Assembly (NCBI GenBank): GCA_024683115.1
Contig: JAIKYM010000095.1
Span: forward strand, 1-10,593
Origin: Bacilli bacterium
Lineage (GTDB): Bacteria > Bacillota_I > Bacilli_A > RF39 > UBA660
Reading direction: 5' to 3'
Length of the DNA stretch: 10,593 bases
Shown here one piece after another: positions 1 to 6,916 of the stretch. Position 1 is the stretch's first letter, and every line of letters starts with the position of its first letter. A program made the translations under genes and the position numbers. The notes under the pieces were generated by a model. That model saw nothing but the letters and a program-made list of their open reading frames with translations, did no database searches and was not told the origin of the DNA.

Positions 1-1
1 A

Positions 2-184
2 TCTGATAGTAATCAAAAGAATAAAGATCACCAAGTAGTATTAGTTTATAAAGATAAAGAAGTAACAGATAGTAATTCAATAAAAGATATTAAACATTCT
101 TTAAATGATTTAAGATATGAAGTTACTTTCAATTATGATGATAAAGGATATATTAATAAAATAGTTGTAGAGGAAATATCTTAA
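2..184 (+). CDS. C-terminal end of an unrecognised protein (partial at window edge)
   Basis: An open frame runs from base 2 to a TAA stop at 182-184 and gives the last 60 residues of a protein whose start lies outside the window. The tail is hydrophilic, rich in Lys, Asp and Asn. It has alternating hydrophobic stretches (VVLVYKD, YEVTFNYDDKGYINKIVVEEI) that could form beta strands. There is no membrane segment or catalytic motif in what is visible, and I do not recognise the family. Codon use (AT-ending, AGA for Arg) matches the neighbouring genes. No terminator hairpin is visible between its stop and the promoter at 198, so its transcript may run on into the T-box region. The frame is well supported; the function is unknown. 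Confidence 0.6.
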   Translation, partial: SDSNQKNKDHQVVLVYKDKEVTDSNSIKDIKHSLNDLRYEVTFNYDDKGYINKIVVEEIS

Positions 185-197
185 TAATTATATTTAC

Positions 198-226
198 TTG
201 ACTAATAGGGTTTAAGTGACTATAAT
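198..226 (+). promoter_or_regulatory. Sigma-A type promoter of the hisS-gatB operon
   Basis: TTGACT (198-203) and TATAAT (221-226) are separated by exactly 17 bases, a near-perfect vegetative promoter. Transcription would start near 232-235, just ahead of the first stem of the T-box leader. It is the only strong promoter I see for the seven-gene operon. Confidence 0.85.
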
Positions 227-232
227 TAAGAT

Positions 233-433
233 ATATTTTTGTGGAGAAGACAAGTCTTTAATACTCCCTGTATAAAGAGAAGGCTAGTTGGTGGAAATGC
301 CTATACATATTATTAAAGGTAACAATTCTCGTTAACATAAAACGTTGCATGCGATAAATGTGAATTAAGTGTACTTAAGTAAAGCAAGATGGCACCGCGG
401 GGGAACTCGTTCTTGCAGACCTTAAGTTTTTTT
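233..433 (+). promoter_or_regulatory. T-box riboswitch leader, probably sensing tRNA-Asn
   Basis: The T-box core AAGATGGCACCGCGG lies at 386-400. It folds into a classic antiterminator: helix GCAAGA/TCTTGC (384-389 with 411-416), the seven-base bulge TGGCACC (390-396), then a short helix (397-401 with 406-410) capped by GGAA. Stem I is also visible. Its base pairs 244-248 with 326-330, a middle helix pairs 256-263 with 311-318, an upper helix pairs 270-274 with 302-306, and the apex has the AGAGA bulge (276-280) and GGTGGAA (290-296) elements. The loop between base and middle helix (319-325, GTAACAA) contains AAC, an Asn codon, at 321-323. The bulge base that pairs with the tRNA discriminator is C393, which suits G73 (Asn, Asp) and not the C73 of tRNA-His. 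The riboswitch identity is secure. The specifier is an inference from hand folding. Confidence 0.9.
374..433 (+). terminator. Putative T-box terminator stem and U-tract
   Basis: CTTAAG at 374-379 pairs with CTTAAG at 421-426, directly followed by a run of seven T and, after one G, five more T. Inside it, GCAAGA/TCTTGC can pair as well, with a 4x4 internal loop between the two helices. A competing small hairpin (365-369 with 374-378) could hold the 5' arm away. The platform is unusual because the inner helix is also the antiterminator helix. A translational mechanism, with CCTT (420-423) masking AAGG (441-444) of the hisS ribosome binding site, is an alternative. Confidence 0.5.
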
Positions 434-454
434 GTTTTTAAAGGAGTGAAATGT

Positions 455-1705
455 ATGATAACTAAACAAAAAGGAACATATGACATCTATGGAGATTTAG
501 CAAAAAAGAGAATGTATGTTAATGATGTATTAAATGCATTATGTGAAAAATTTAACTATGGTTATATTGAAACACCAGTATTTGAGGCTTCTGAATTATT
601 CCACAGAGGTGTTGGTGAAACAACTGATATGGTACAAAAGGAAACATATGATTTTGTTGATCGTGGAGAAAGAAATATAACACTTAGACCAGAAGGAACA
701 GCAGGTGTTGTTAGATGGTTTATTGAAAATAAGTTATATGGTAATTTAACTGATGCTGTAAAAGTATACTACAACATGAAGATGTATAGATATGAAAGAC
801 CTCAAAGTGGAAGAAATAGAGAATTTACTCAATGGGGATTTGAAGTATTTGGGCCAGATACTGTTGAAAGTGATGCTGAAGTAGTTTCTTTAGCTTACAA
901 TGCATATAGATTATTAGGTTTAGATGATGTTAAGATTCAATTAAATTCATTAGGTGATACTGAATCACGTATGAAATATAGAGAAGCTTTAATTAATTAT
1001 TTTGAACCATATATAAATGATTTATGTGAAGATTGCCAAGAAAGATTTAAGAAAAATCCATTAAGAATATTAGATTGTAAGGTAGATGCAGGTTCAGATA
1101 TTATTAAGAATGCACCTAAAACAATTGATTATTTAAATGAAGAATCTAAAAAGAGATTTGAAAGATTACAAGAATTATTAGATTTAATGGATATTCCTTA
1201 TGAAGTTAATACTAACTTAGTTAGAGGATTAGATTATTATAACCACATGGTATTTGAAGTAACTTTAAGAGATTCATATGCATTAGGTGGAGGAGGTCGT
1301 TACAACGGTCTTATTGAAACATTAGATGGACCATCTACACCAGGTGTTGGTTTTGCTATGGGTTATGATAGAACAATCTTAGCTATGGAGGAAGAAGGAG
1401 TAAATATTCCAATTAATAATAAAATTGATTTATATTTACTTGCTGTATCTGAATCAGAAAGAGAAACTGCTCAATACTTAGCTCAAGATTTAAGATTAAA
1501 CGGATTTATTGTTGAAACAGACCTTATGAATAAAGGTTTAAAAGGACAATTCAAATCTGTTGATAGATTTAATTCTAAATTCTTAATCGTATTAAATGAT
1601 GAAGATTTACAAAAAAATGAAGTAGTATTAAAAGATAATGCTACTAAAGAAGAAACAAGAGTAAATATTAATAATATAGTAGAGTTCTTAGATACTCATA
1701 TGTAG
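455..1705 (+). CDS. hisS: Histidyl-tRNA synthetase (HisRS)
   Basis: HisRS activates histidine with ATP and loads it on tRNA-His in the cytoplasm, normally as a class IIa homodimer. The 416 residues fit the usual length of about 420. Visible signatures are LRPEGTAG (77-84), motif 2 with YRYERPQSGRNREF (111-124), the histidine-specific loops LVRGLDYYN (255-263) and GGGGRYNGL (278-286), motif 3 GVGFAMGYDR (297-306), and a C-terminal anticodon-binding domain from about residue 325. CEDC at 191-194 with C208 occupies the insertion domain, as in other Bacillota HisRS. The ATG at 455 is chosen because AAAGGAG (440-446) sits 8 bases upstream. An in-frame ATG at 389 lies inside the T-box core and would add 22 unrelated residues. 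It is the first gene of the operon, although the leader does not appear to read a His codon. Confidence 0.97.
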   Translation: MITKQKGTYDIYGDLAKKRMYVNDVLNALCEKFNYGYIETPVFEASELFHRGVGETTDMVQKETYDFVDRGERNITLRPEGTAGVVRWFIENKLYGNLTDAVKVYYNMKMYRYERPQSGRNREFTQWGFEVFGPDTVESDAEVVSLAYNAYRLLGLDDVKIQLNSLGDTESRMKYREALINYFEPYINDLCEDCQERFKKNPLRILDCKVDAGSDIIKNAPKTIDYLNEESKKRFERLQELLDLMDIPYEVNTNLVRGLDYYNHMVFEVTLRDSYALGGGGRYNGLIETLDGPSTPGVGFAMGYDRTILAMEEEGVNIPINNKIDLYLLAVSESERETAQYLAQDLRLNGFIVETDLMNKGLKGQFKSVDRFNSKFLIVLNDEDLQKNEVVLKDNATKEETRVNINNIVEFLDTHM

Positions 1706-1716
1706 GAGGTTATCTT

Positions 1717-3477
1717 ATGAAGAAAGTTTATAATGAAACAATTAATATTGAATCAGTTGGTAAGACTGTTACTTTAGCTGGATGGGTAGCAAAAAAAAGA
1801 GACTTAGGTGGTTTAATATTTATTGATTTAAGAGATAGAACAGGAATAATTCAAATTGTAGTTAATCCTGAGAATAAAAATTATGATATAGCTAATTCAT
1901 TAAAGAATGAATATGTTATTGAAGTAACTGGTAAAGTAGTTGAAAGAAGTAATAAAAATCCAAATCTTAAGACAGGTGATATTGAAATTGAAGTTGATAC
2001 ATTAGAAATATTAAATACATGTGATGAACTTCCATTCCCAATTGTAGATGATGTTAATACTTCTGAAGATAATAGATTAAAATATAGATATCTAGATATT
2101 AGAAGAAATAAATTAAAAGAAAACTTATTCTTAAGAAATGAAGTATTACATTATTTAAGAAATAAAATGTATGATTTAGGATTTACTGAAGTTCAAACTC
2201 CAATTTTAACTGCATCATCACCAGAAGGTGCAAGAGACTTTGTAGTTCCTTCACGTGTATATCCAGGTAAGTTCTATGCATTACCTCAAGCCCCACAAAT
2301 CTATAAAGAATTATTAATGGTTGGTGGTTTTGAAAGATATTTCCAAATAGCTCCATGTTTTAGAGATGAAGATCCAAGAGCTGATAGAACACTAGAATTC
2401 TATCAATTAGACTTAGAAATGTCTTTTGTTGATGAAGATGATGTATTAGCTGTAGGTGAAGAAATATTCTATGATACTTTTACTAAGTTTAGTAATAAGA
2501 AGGTAAGTCCAAGACCATTTAGAAGAATTTCTTACAATGATGCTATTGATCAATATGGTTCAGATAAACCAGATATTAGATTTGAAATGACTATTCAAGA
2601 TATTACAGAAGTATTTAAAGATACAGAGTTTGCTGTATTTAAGAATGTAATTGATGAAAAGGGTATTATCAATGCTATAGTAGCTAAGAATGCTGCTGAT
2701 AAATTCTCACGTAAGAATTTAGATGAATTAACTGATTTTGTAAAGAGTAAGAAAGCATCAGGATTAGCTTATTTAAAGATTGAAGAAGAATTATCAGGAT
2801 CTATTGCTAAAGTTGTTACTGAAAGTGAAGTAAGTGCTTTAAAAGAACAATTATCATTAGAAAACAATGATTTAGTTTTAATCATTTGTGGGAATAAAAA
2901 GATTGTTAAAAATGCTTTAGGACAATTAAGATTAAAAGTAGCTGATACTTTAGGATTAATTGATAATGATAGATTAGAGTTATGTATAGTTAATGACTTT
3001 CCAATGTTTGAATGGGATGAAAATAATGAGAAGTGGGATTTCTGCCACAATCCATTTAGTTTACCTCATGGTGGAGTTCATGCTTATGATAATCTAGATA
3101 ATATTGAAGATATCTTAGCATATCAATTCGACTTTGTTTGTAATGGTAATGAAATGGCTTCTGGTGCAATAAGAAACCATGACTTAGATTCATTAGCTAA
3201 GGGATTTGAAATAGTTGGATACCCTAGAGAAGAAGTTGAAAAGAGATTTAGATCTATATTTACTTCATTTAGATATGGTTGTCCTCCACATGGAGGTATG
3301 GCTCCTGGATTAGATAGAATTCTTATGTTAATCAAGGATGAACCAAATCTAAGAGAAGTACAAGCGTTCCCACCAAGTGCATCTGCACAAGATTTAATGA
3401 TGGGTTCACCTTCTGAATTAATGCCTGAACAATTAGAAGAATTAGGTATTATAGTTAAACCAAAAGAAGATAAGTAG
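1717..3477 (+). CDS. aspS: Aspartyl-tRNA synthetase 1, bacterial type, probably discriminating
   Basis: This enzyme loads aspartate on tRNA-Asp. The 586 residues contain, in order, an N-terminal OB-fold anticodon domain (about 1-105), the class IIb catalytic core with LPQAPQ (189-194) and motif 2 FRDEDPRADR (215-224), the bacterial GAD insertion (about 290-415), and motif 3 GMAPGLDRILML (527-538). Forms such as EFYQLD (227-232), HNPFSLPHGG (444-453) and ASGAIRNH (481-488) recall a bacterial AspRS subtype common in alphaproteobacteria. Leu30 in KKRDLGG and Lys80 match the pair seen in AspRS that charge only tRNA-Asp (E. coli Leu30 and Lys81). Its ribosome binding site AGGAGG (1704-1709) overlaps the hisS stop, 7 bases before ATG, suggesting translational coupling. 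Specificity is inferred from these residues only. Confidence 0.95.
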   Translation: MKKVYNETINIESVGKTVTLAGWVAKKRDLGGLIFIDLRDRTGIIQIVVNPENKNYDIANSLKNEYVIEVTGKVVERSNKNPNLKTGDIEIEVDTLEILNTCDELPFPIVDDVNTSEDNRLKYRYLDIRRNKLKENLFLRNEVLHYLRNKMYDLGFTEVQTPILTASSPEGARDFVVPSRVYPGKFYALPQAPQIYKELLMVGGFERYFQIAPCFRDEDPRADRTLEFYQLDLEMSFVDEDDVLAVGEEIFYDTFTKFSNKKVSPRPFRRISYNDAIDQYGSDKPDIRFEMTIQDITEVFKDTEFAVFKNVIDEKGIINAIVAKNAADKFSRKNLDELTDFVKSKKASGLAYLKIEEELSGSIAKVVTESEVSALKEQLSLENNDLVLIICGNKKIVKNALGQLRLKVADTLGLIDNDRLELCIVNDFPMFEWDENNEKWDFCHNPFSLPHGGVHAYDNLDNIEDILAYQFDFVCNGNEMASGAIRNHDLDSLAKGFEIVGYPREEVEKRFRSIFTSFRYGCPPHGGMAPGLDRILMLIKDEPNLREVQAFPPSASAQDLMMGSPSELMPEQLEELGIIVKPKEDK

Positions 3478-3485
3478 GAGTATAT

Positions 3486-4853
3486 ATGGATTTAATCGAT
3501 GTATTTAAGAATAAAAAAATAGGTGATGAAGTTACTCTTGAAGGTTGGGTTAGAAATAATCGTGATCAAAAAGAATTTGGTTTTATCGACTTTTATGATG
3601 GAACTTCAATCAATACTATTCAAGTAGTTTATGATAAAGATTTATCTAACTTTGATGAAGTAGCTAAAATATTAGCTGGTACTTCAATTATTGTTGAAGG
3701 TAAGTTAGTTGAATCAAATGGTAAACAAGATTATGAAGTAAAACCAAGTAAAATTGAAATAGTTGGAGATTGTCCAGCAGACTATCCAATTCAACCAAAA
3801 AGACATACAATGGAATTCTTAAGAAGCCAAGCGTACTTAAGACCAAGAACAAAAACATTCCAAGCTGTATTTAAGATAAGATCAGTTGCTGCACAAGCAA
3901 TACATTCTTATTTCCAATCAAATAATTATGTTTATGTTCATACTCCATTGTTAACAACTGCTGATTGTGAAGGATCAGATCAAATGTTTAAAGTTACTAC
4001 TTTAAATATGAATGATGTACCTAAGAAAGACGGAGCAGTTGATTATAGCCAAGATTTATTTGGTAAACAAACATATATAACTGGTTCAGGCCAATTACAT
4101 GGTGAAACTTTTGCCATGGCATTTAAGAAGATTTATACATTTGGACCAACATTTAGAACAGAAAATTCAAATACTAAAACTCATGCCAATGAATTCTGGA
4201 TGATTGAACCAGAAATGGCTTTCATGCATTTAGATGATTTAATGAATGTAGAAGAAGAAATGTTAAAGTATGTTGTTAAAGATGTATTAGATAAATGTAG
4301 AAGCGAATTAGAATTCTTAGATCAATTTGTTCAAAAAGGATTAATTGATAAATTAACTAAGTTAGTTGATTCTAATTTCGTTAAGATTACACATAAAGAA
4401 GCTATTGATTTATTATTAGCTTCAGGAGAAAAATGGGAATTTACTCCTGACTATGAATCAGATATAGCTAAAGAACATGAAAAATGGATAACTGAACACT
4501 TTAATTCACCAGTATTCATATATAACTGGCCTAAAGATATCAAGGCTTGGTATATGAAGTTAAATGATGATGGAAAGACAGTCGCTGCTGTTGATCTTGA
4601 AGTACCTGGTTCTGGTGAACTTATGGGTGGATCAGAAAGAGAAGTTGACTTAGATAAGTTAGAAGAACTTATTAAGAAACATAATGTAGATAGAGAACAA
4701 ATTGAATGGTATATCAACTTAAGAAAGTTTGGTGGATGTTATCATTCAGGATTTGGTATGGGATTTGAACGTTTGATTATGTACCTAACAGGTATTGAGA
4801 ATATTAGAGATGTTATTCCATATCCTAGAACACCAGGTAACTGTGATTATTAA
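3486..4853 (+). CDS. asnS: Asparaginyl-tRNA synthetase (AsnRS)
   Basis: AsnRS loads asparagine directly on tRNA-Asn. The 455 residues comprise an N-terminal OB-fold anticodon domain (about 1-105) and a class IIb catalytic domain without a GAD insertion. This, together with GSGQLHGE (200-207), separates it from the two AspRS genes on either side. Motif 2 is FGPTFRTENSNTKTH (219-233) followed by EFWMIEPE (236-243). Motif 3 is GFGMGFERLIM (422-432), and the protein ends in the family hallmark PRTPGNCDY (447-455). The ribosome binding site TAGGAG (3475-3480) overlaps the stop codon of the upstream aspS, with 5 bases before the ATG. Three class IIb synthetase genes thus stand in a row. With AsnRS present, the GatCAB route to Asn-tRNA further down is formally redundant. 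Confidence 0.96.
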   Translation: MDLIDVFKNKKIGDEVTLEGWVRNNRDQKEFGFIDFYDGTSINTIQVVYDKDLSNFDEVAKILAGTSIIVEGKLVESNGKQDYEVKPSKIEIVGDCPADYPIQPKRHTMEFLRSQAYLRPRTKTFQAVFKIRSVAAQAIHSYFQSNNYVYVHTPLLTTADCEGSDQMFKVTTLNMNDVPKKDGAVDYSQDLFGKQTYITGSGQLHGETFAMAFKKIYTFGPTFRTENSNTKTHANEFWMIEPEMAFMHLDDLMNVEEEMLKYVVKDVLDKCRSELEFLDQFVQKGLIDKLTKLVDSNFVKITHKEAIDLLLASGEKWEFTPDYESDIAKEHEKWITEHFNSPVFIYNWPKDIKAWYMKLNDDGKTVAAVDLEVPGSGELMGGSEREVDLDKLEELIKKHNVDREQIEWYINLRKFGGCYHSGFGMGFERLIMYLTGIENIRDVIPYPRTPGNCDY

Positions 4854-4859
4854 AAATAG

Positions 4860-4865
4860 AAAGGG
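4860..4865 (+). promoter_or_regulatory. Ribosome binding site that decides the second aspS start
   Basis: AAAGGG lies 9 bases before ATG 4875 but directly abuts an in-frame TTG at 4866. The ATG is therefore the better start. This site is weaker than the AGGAGG sites of the other operon genes, and the 21-base gap between asnS and this gene is the longest inside the operon. Confidence 0.6.
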
Positions 4866-4874
4866 TTGATTAAG

Positions 4875-6620
4875 ATGAATATTTATAGAACTCATCTTAT
4901 TAAAGATTTATCAGCCGACATAAAAGACGAAATAGTAGTTTCTGGATGGGTTGAAAACATAAGAGACCATGGTGGAGTATTATTCCTAGATTTAAGAGAT
5001 CATACAGGAATACTTCAAACTGTATCTAACGATGATAATATGTTTAAAGGATTAGCTAAAGAATCAGTAGTTAGATTACATGGTAAAATTAGAAAAAGAG
5101 ATGAAGATACTTTCAATGATAAGATTGTATCAGGTGATATTGAATTAGTTGTTGATAAATTAGATGTATTAGGTGAATCATTACATGAATTACCATTTGA
5201 TATTAGAACATCTAAAACAGTTAAAGACGACGTAAGATTAAAATATAGATATCTAGATATGAGAAATGATAAGGTAAAAGATAATCTTATATTAAGAAGT
5301 AAAGTATTACATTTCTTAAGAAATAAAATGTATGATTTAGGTTTTGATGAAGTACAAACTCCAATTTTAACTGCATCATCACCAGAGGGAGCAAGAGATT
5401 TCGTTGTTCCATCTCGTTTATTTAAAGGAAAATTCTATGCATTACCTCAAGCACCACAAATCTATAAAGAATTATTAATGGTAGGTGGATTTAATAAGTA
5501 TTTCCAAATAGCACCATGTTTTAGAGATGAAGATGCAAGAGCTGATAGAACATTGGAATTCTATCAATTAGACTTAGAAATGAGTTTTGTTGAAGAAGAC
5601 GATGTATTAGCTATAGGTGAAGATATTTTCTATTCAGTATTTAAAGAGTTTAGTGATAAGGAAGTTTCTAAACCACCATTTAGAAGAATAGCATATACTG
5701 ATGCTATGGAAATGTATGGTTTAGATAAACCAGATTTAAGAAACCCTTTGATTATTAAAGATGCGAGCGTTGTATTAAAGAATACTGAATTTGGACCATT
5801 TAAGAAGAGTGTAATTAAAGTAATAGTAGCTGATGATATTGGTGAAAATTCTAACTCTTGGTTTAATGAAATTGTTGATTTTGCATCATCAATTGGTATG
5901 CCAGGTATTGGATATATTACACTTATGGAAGATGGCTCTTTAAAAGGACCTATTGATAAATTCTTATCTGACGAAGAAAGAAAGAACTTAATAGAACAAT
6001 TTGATATGAAGACAAACTCAGTTATGTTCTTCATAGCTAACAAAAACTTAAAGACTGCACAAAAGTTTGCAGGTCAAATAAGAAACTATGTTGGTGAAAA
6101 GATGGGATTAATTGATAAGAATAAACTAGAATTATGTATTATCAAAGATTTCCCAATGTTTGAATATAAAGATGATGAAAAGAAGTGGGATTTCTGTCAT
6201 AACCCATTTAGTTTACCTCATGGAGGAATTAAAGATTATGAAGAAAAAGAACCTGGTGATATTTTAGCTTACCAATTCGACTTTGTTTGTAATGGTAATG
6301 AAATGGCTTCAGGTGCAATAAGAAACCACGATATCAATTCATTAATTAAGGGATTTGAAATTGTTGGATATACTAAAGAAGAAGTTGAAGAAAGATTTAA
6401 ATCACTAATGACAGCATTTAAATATGGTTGTCCTCCACATGGTGGTATGGCTCCTGGTATTGATAGAATTCTTATGTTAATTAAGGATGAACCAAACCTA
6501 AGAGAAGTACAAGCATTCCCACCATCTGCATCTGGACAAGACTTAATGATGGGGTCACCTTCAACATTAACTACACAACAATTAAGGGAATTAGGTATTA
6601 AGATTAAGGAGGAAGAATAA
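4875..6620 (+). CDS. aspS2: Aspartyl-tRNA synthetase 2, bacterial type, probably non-discriminating (Asp/Asn)
   Basis: This paralogue of the upstream AspRS (581 residues from ATG 4875) has the same layout: OB-fold anticodon domain (about 1-107), LPQAPQ (190-195), motif 2 FRDEDARADR (216-225), a GAD insertion (about 291-413), and motif 3 GMAPGIDRILML (524-535). All catalytic motifs look intact, so it should be active. The anticodon domain reads NIRDHGG with His32, and Asp78 stands where the upstream copy has Lys80. His at this place and absence of Lys are features of bacterial non-discriminating AspRS such as the Pseudomonas aeruginosa enzyme, which charges both tRNA-Asp and tRNA-Asn. Its position directly before gatC, one base away, fits the role of making Asp-tRNA-Asn for GatCAB to amidate. 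The specificity is inference; AspRS identity is firm. Confidence 0.94.
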   Translation: MNIYRTHLIKDLSADIKDEIVVSGWVENIRDHGGVLFLDLRDHTGILQTVSNDDNMFKGLAKESVVRLHGKIRKRDEDTFNDKIVSGDIELVVDKLDVLGESLHELPFDIRTSKTVKDDVRLKYRYLDMRNDKVKDNLILRSKVLHFLRNKMYDLGFDEVQTPILTASSPEGARDFVVPSRLFKGKFYALPQAPQIYKELLMVGGFNKYFQIAPCFRDEDARADRTLEFYQLDLEMSFVEEDDVLAIGEDIFYSVFKEFSDKEVSKPPFRRIAYTDAMEMYGLDKPDLRNPLIIKDASVVLKNTEFGPFKKSVIKVIVADDIGENSNSWFNEIVDFASSIGMPGIGYITLMEDGSLKGPIDKFLSDEERKNLIEQFDMKTNSVMFFIANKNLKTAQKFAGQIRNYVGEKMGLIDKNKLELCIIKDFPMFEYKDDEKKWDFCHNPFSLPHGGIKDYEEKEPGDILAYQFDFVCNGNEMASGAIRNHDINSLIKGFEIVGYTKEEVEERFKSLMTAFKYGCPPHGGMAPGIDRILMLIKDEPNLREVQAFPPSASGQDLMMGSPSTLTTQQLRELGIKIKEEE

Positions 6621-6621
6621 T

Positions 6622-6915
6622 ATGGAATTTAATGAACAAACTATTGATAAATTAGCTGATTTATTAATGATAGGTCTAACTCCTGAAGAAAATAAAATGG
6701 TTTTAGATGAATTTGAAGTAATTGATAAAAATATAAATAAAATAAATAATATTGAAGGTATTGATAAAGCTGTTCCTATGACTCATGCTTTAGATGATTT
6801 TGAATGTGAGTTAAGAGAAGATGTAGCTGAAGAATCACCTTCTATAGAAGAATTACTATCTAACTGTGATTTTAAAGATGGTAGAGAAGTAGAAGTACCA
6901 AAGGTGGTGGAGTAA
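6622..6915 (+). CDS. gatC: Asp-tRNA(Asn)/Glu-tRNA(Gln) amidotransferase subunit C
   Basis: GatC is the small belt-like subunit that wraps GatA and GatB together in the tRNA-dependent amidotransferase. The 97 residues match the family in size and layout. An N-terminal helical half (about 1-47) carries the LADLLMIGLTPEE start. An acidic linker follows, then LREDVAEESPSIEELLSNC (64-82) and a C-terminal VEVPKVVE corresponding to the usual phi-x-VPxV tail. Sequence conservation in GatC is always low, so the call leans on the tail, the length and the position before gatA and gatB. AAGGAGG (6606-6612) lies inside the end of the second aspS, 9 bases before the ATG, and only one base separates the two genes. 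Confidence 0.92.
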   Translation: MEFNEQTIDKLADLLMIGLTPEENKMVLDEFEVIDKNINKINNIEGIDKAVPMTHALDDFECELREDVAEESPSIEELLSNCDFKDGREVEVPKVVE

Positions 6916-6916
6916 T

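Noticed and set aside
389..454. Longer hisS start at ATG 389
   Set aside because: This ATG lies inside the conserved T-box core, lacks a ribosome binding site, and would add 22 residues unlike any HisRS. ATG 455 has a good site 8 bases upstream.
185..454. Leader as a histidine-sensing T-box matching the first gene
   Set aside because: No CAC or CAT in the specifier loop (the only CAT, 306-308, starts within the upper helix), and C393 does not pair with C73 of tRNA-His.
2769..3050. Minus-strand open frames (also 3123-3335, 4451-4717, 5630-6043, 8035-8241, 10108-10398)
   Set aside because: Each lies opposite a well-supported + strand gene, is rich in Ser, Leu, Ile and Phe as expected from AT-rich antisense, and shows no domain or ribosome binding site.
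4866..4874. TTG start of the second aspS at 4866
   Set aside because: The AAAGGG site would touch the start codon directly. ATG 4875 has a workable 9-base spacing and gives a normal AspRS N-terminus.
1717..6620. Tandem aspS copies as an assembly artefact
   Set aside because: The copies differ throughout, have different insertion-domain sequences and different junctions, and asnS lies between them, so they are real paralogues.
4875..6620. Second AspRS as an archaeal-type AspRS2
   Set aside because: It contains the bacterial GAD insertion and is about 580 residues, while archaeal-type enzymes are about 430 and lack it.
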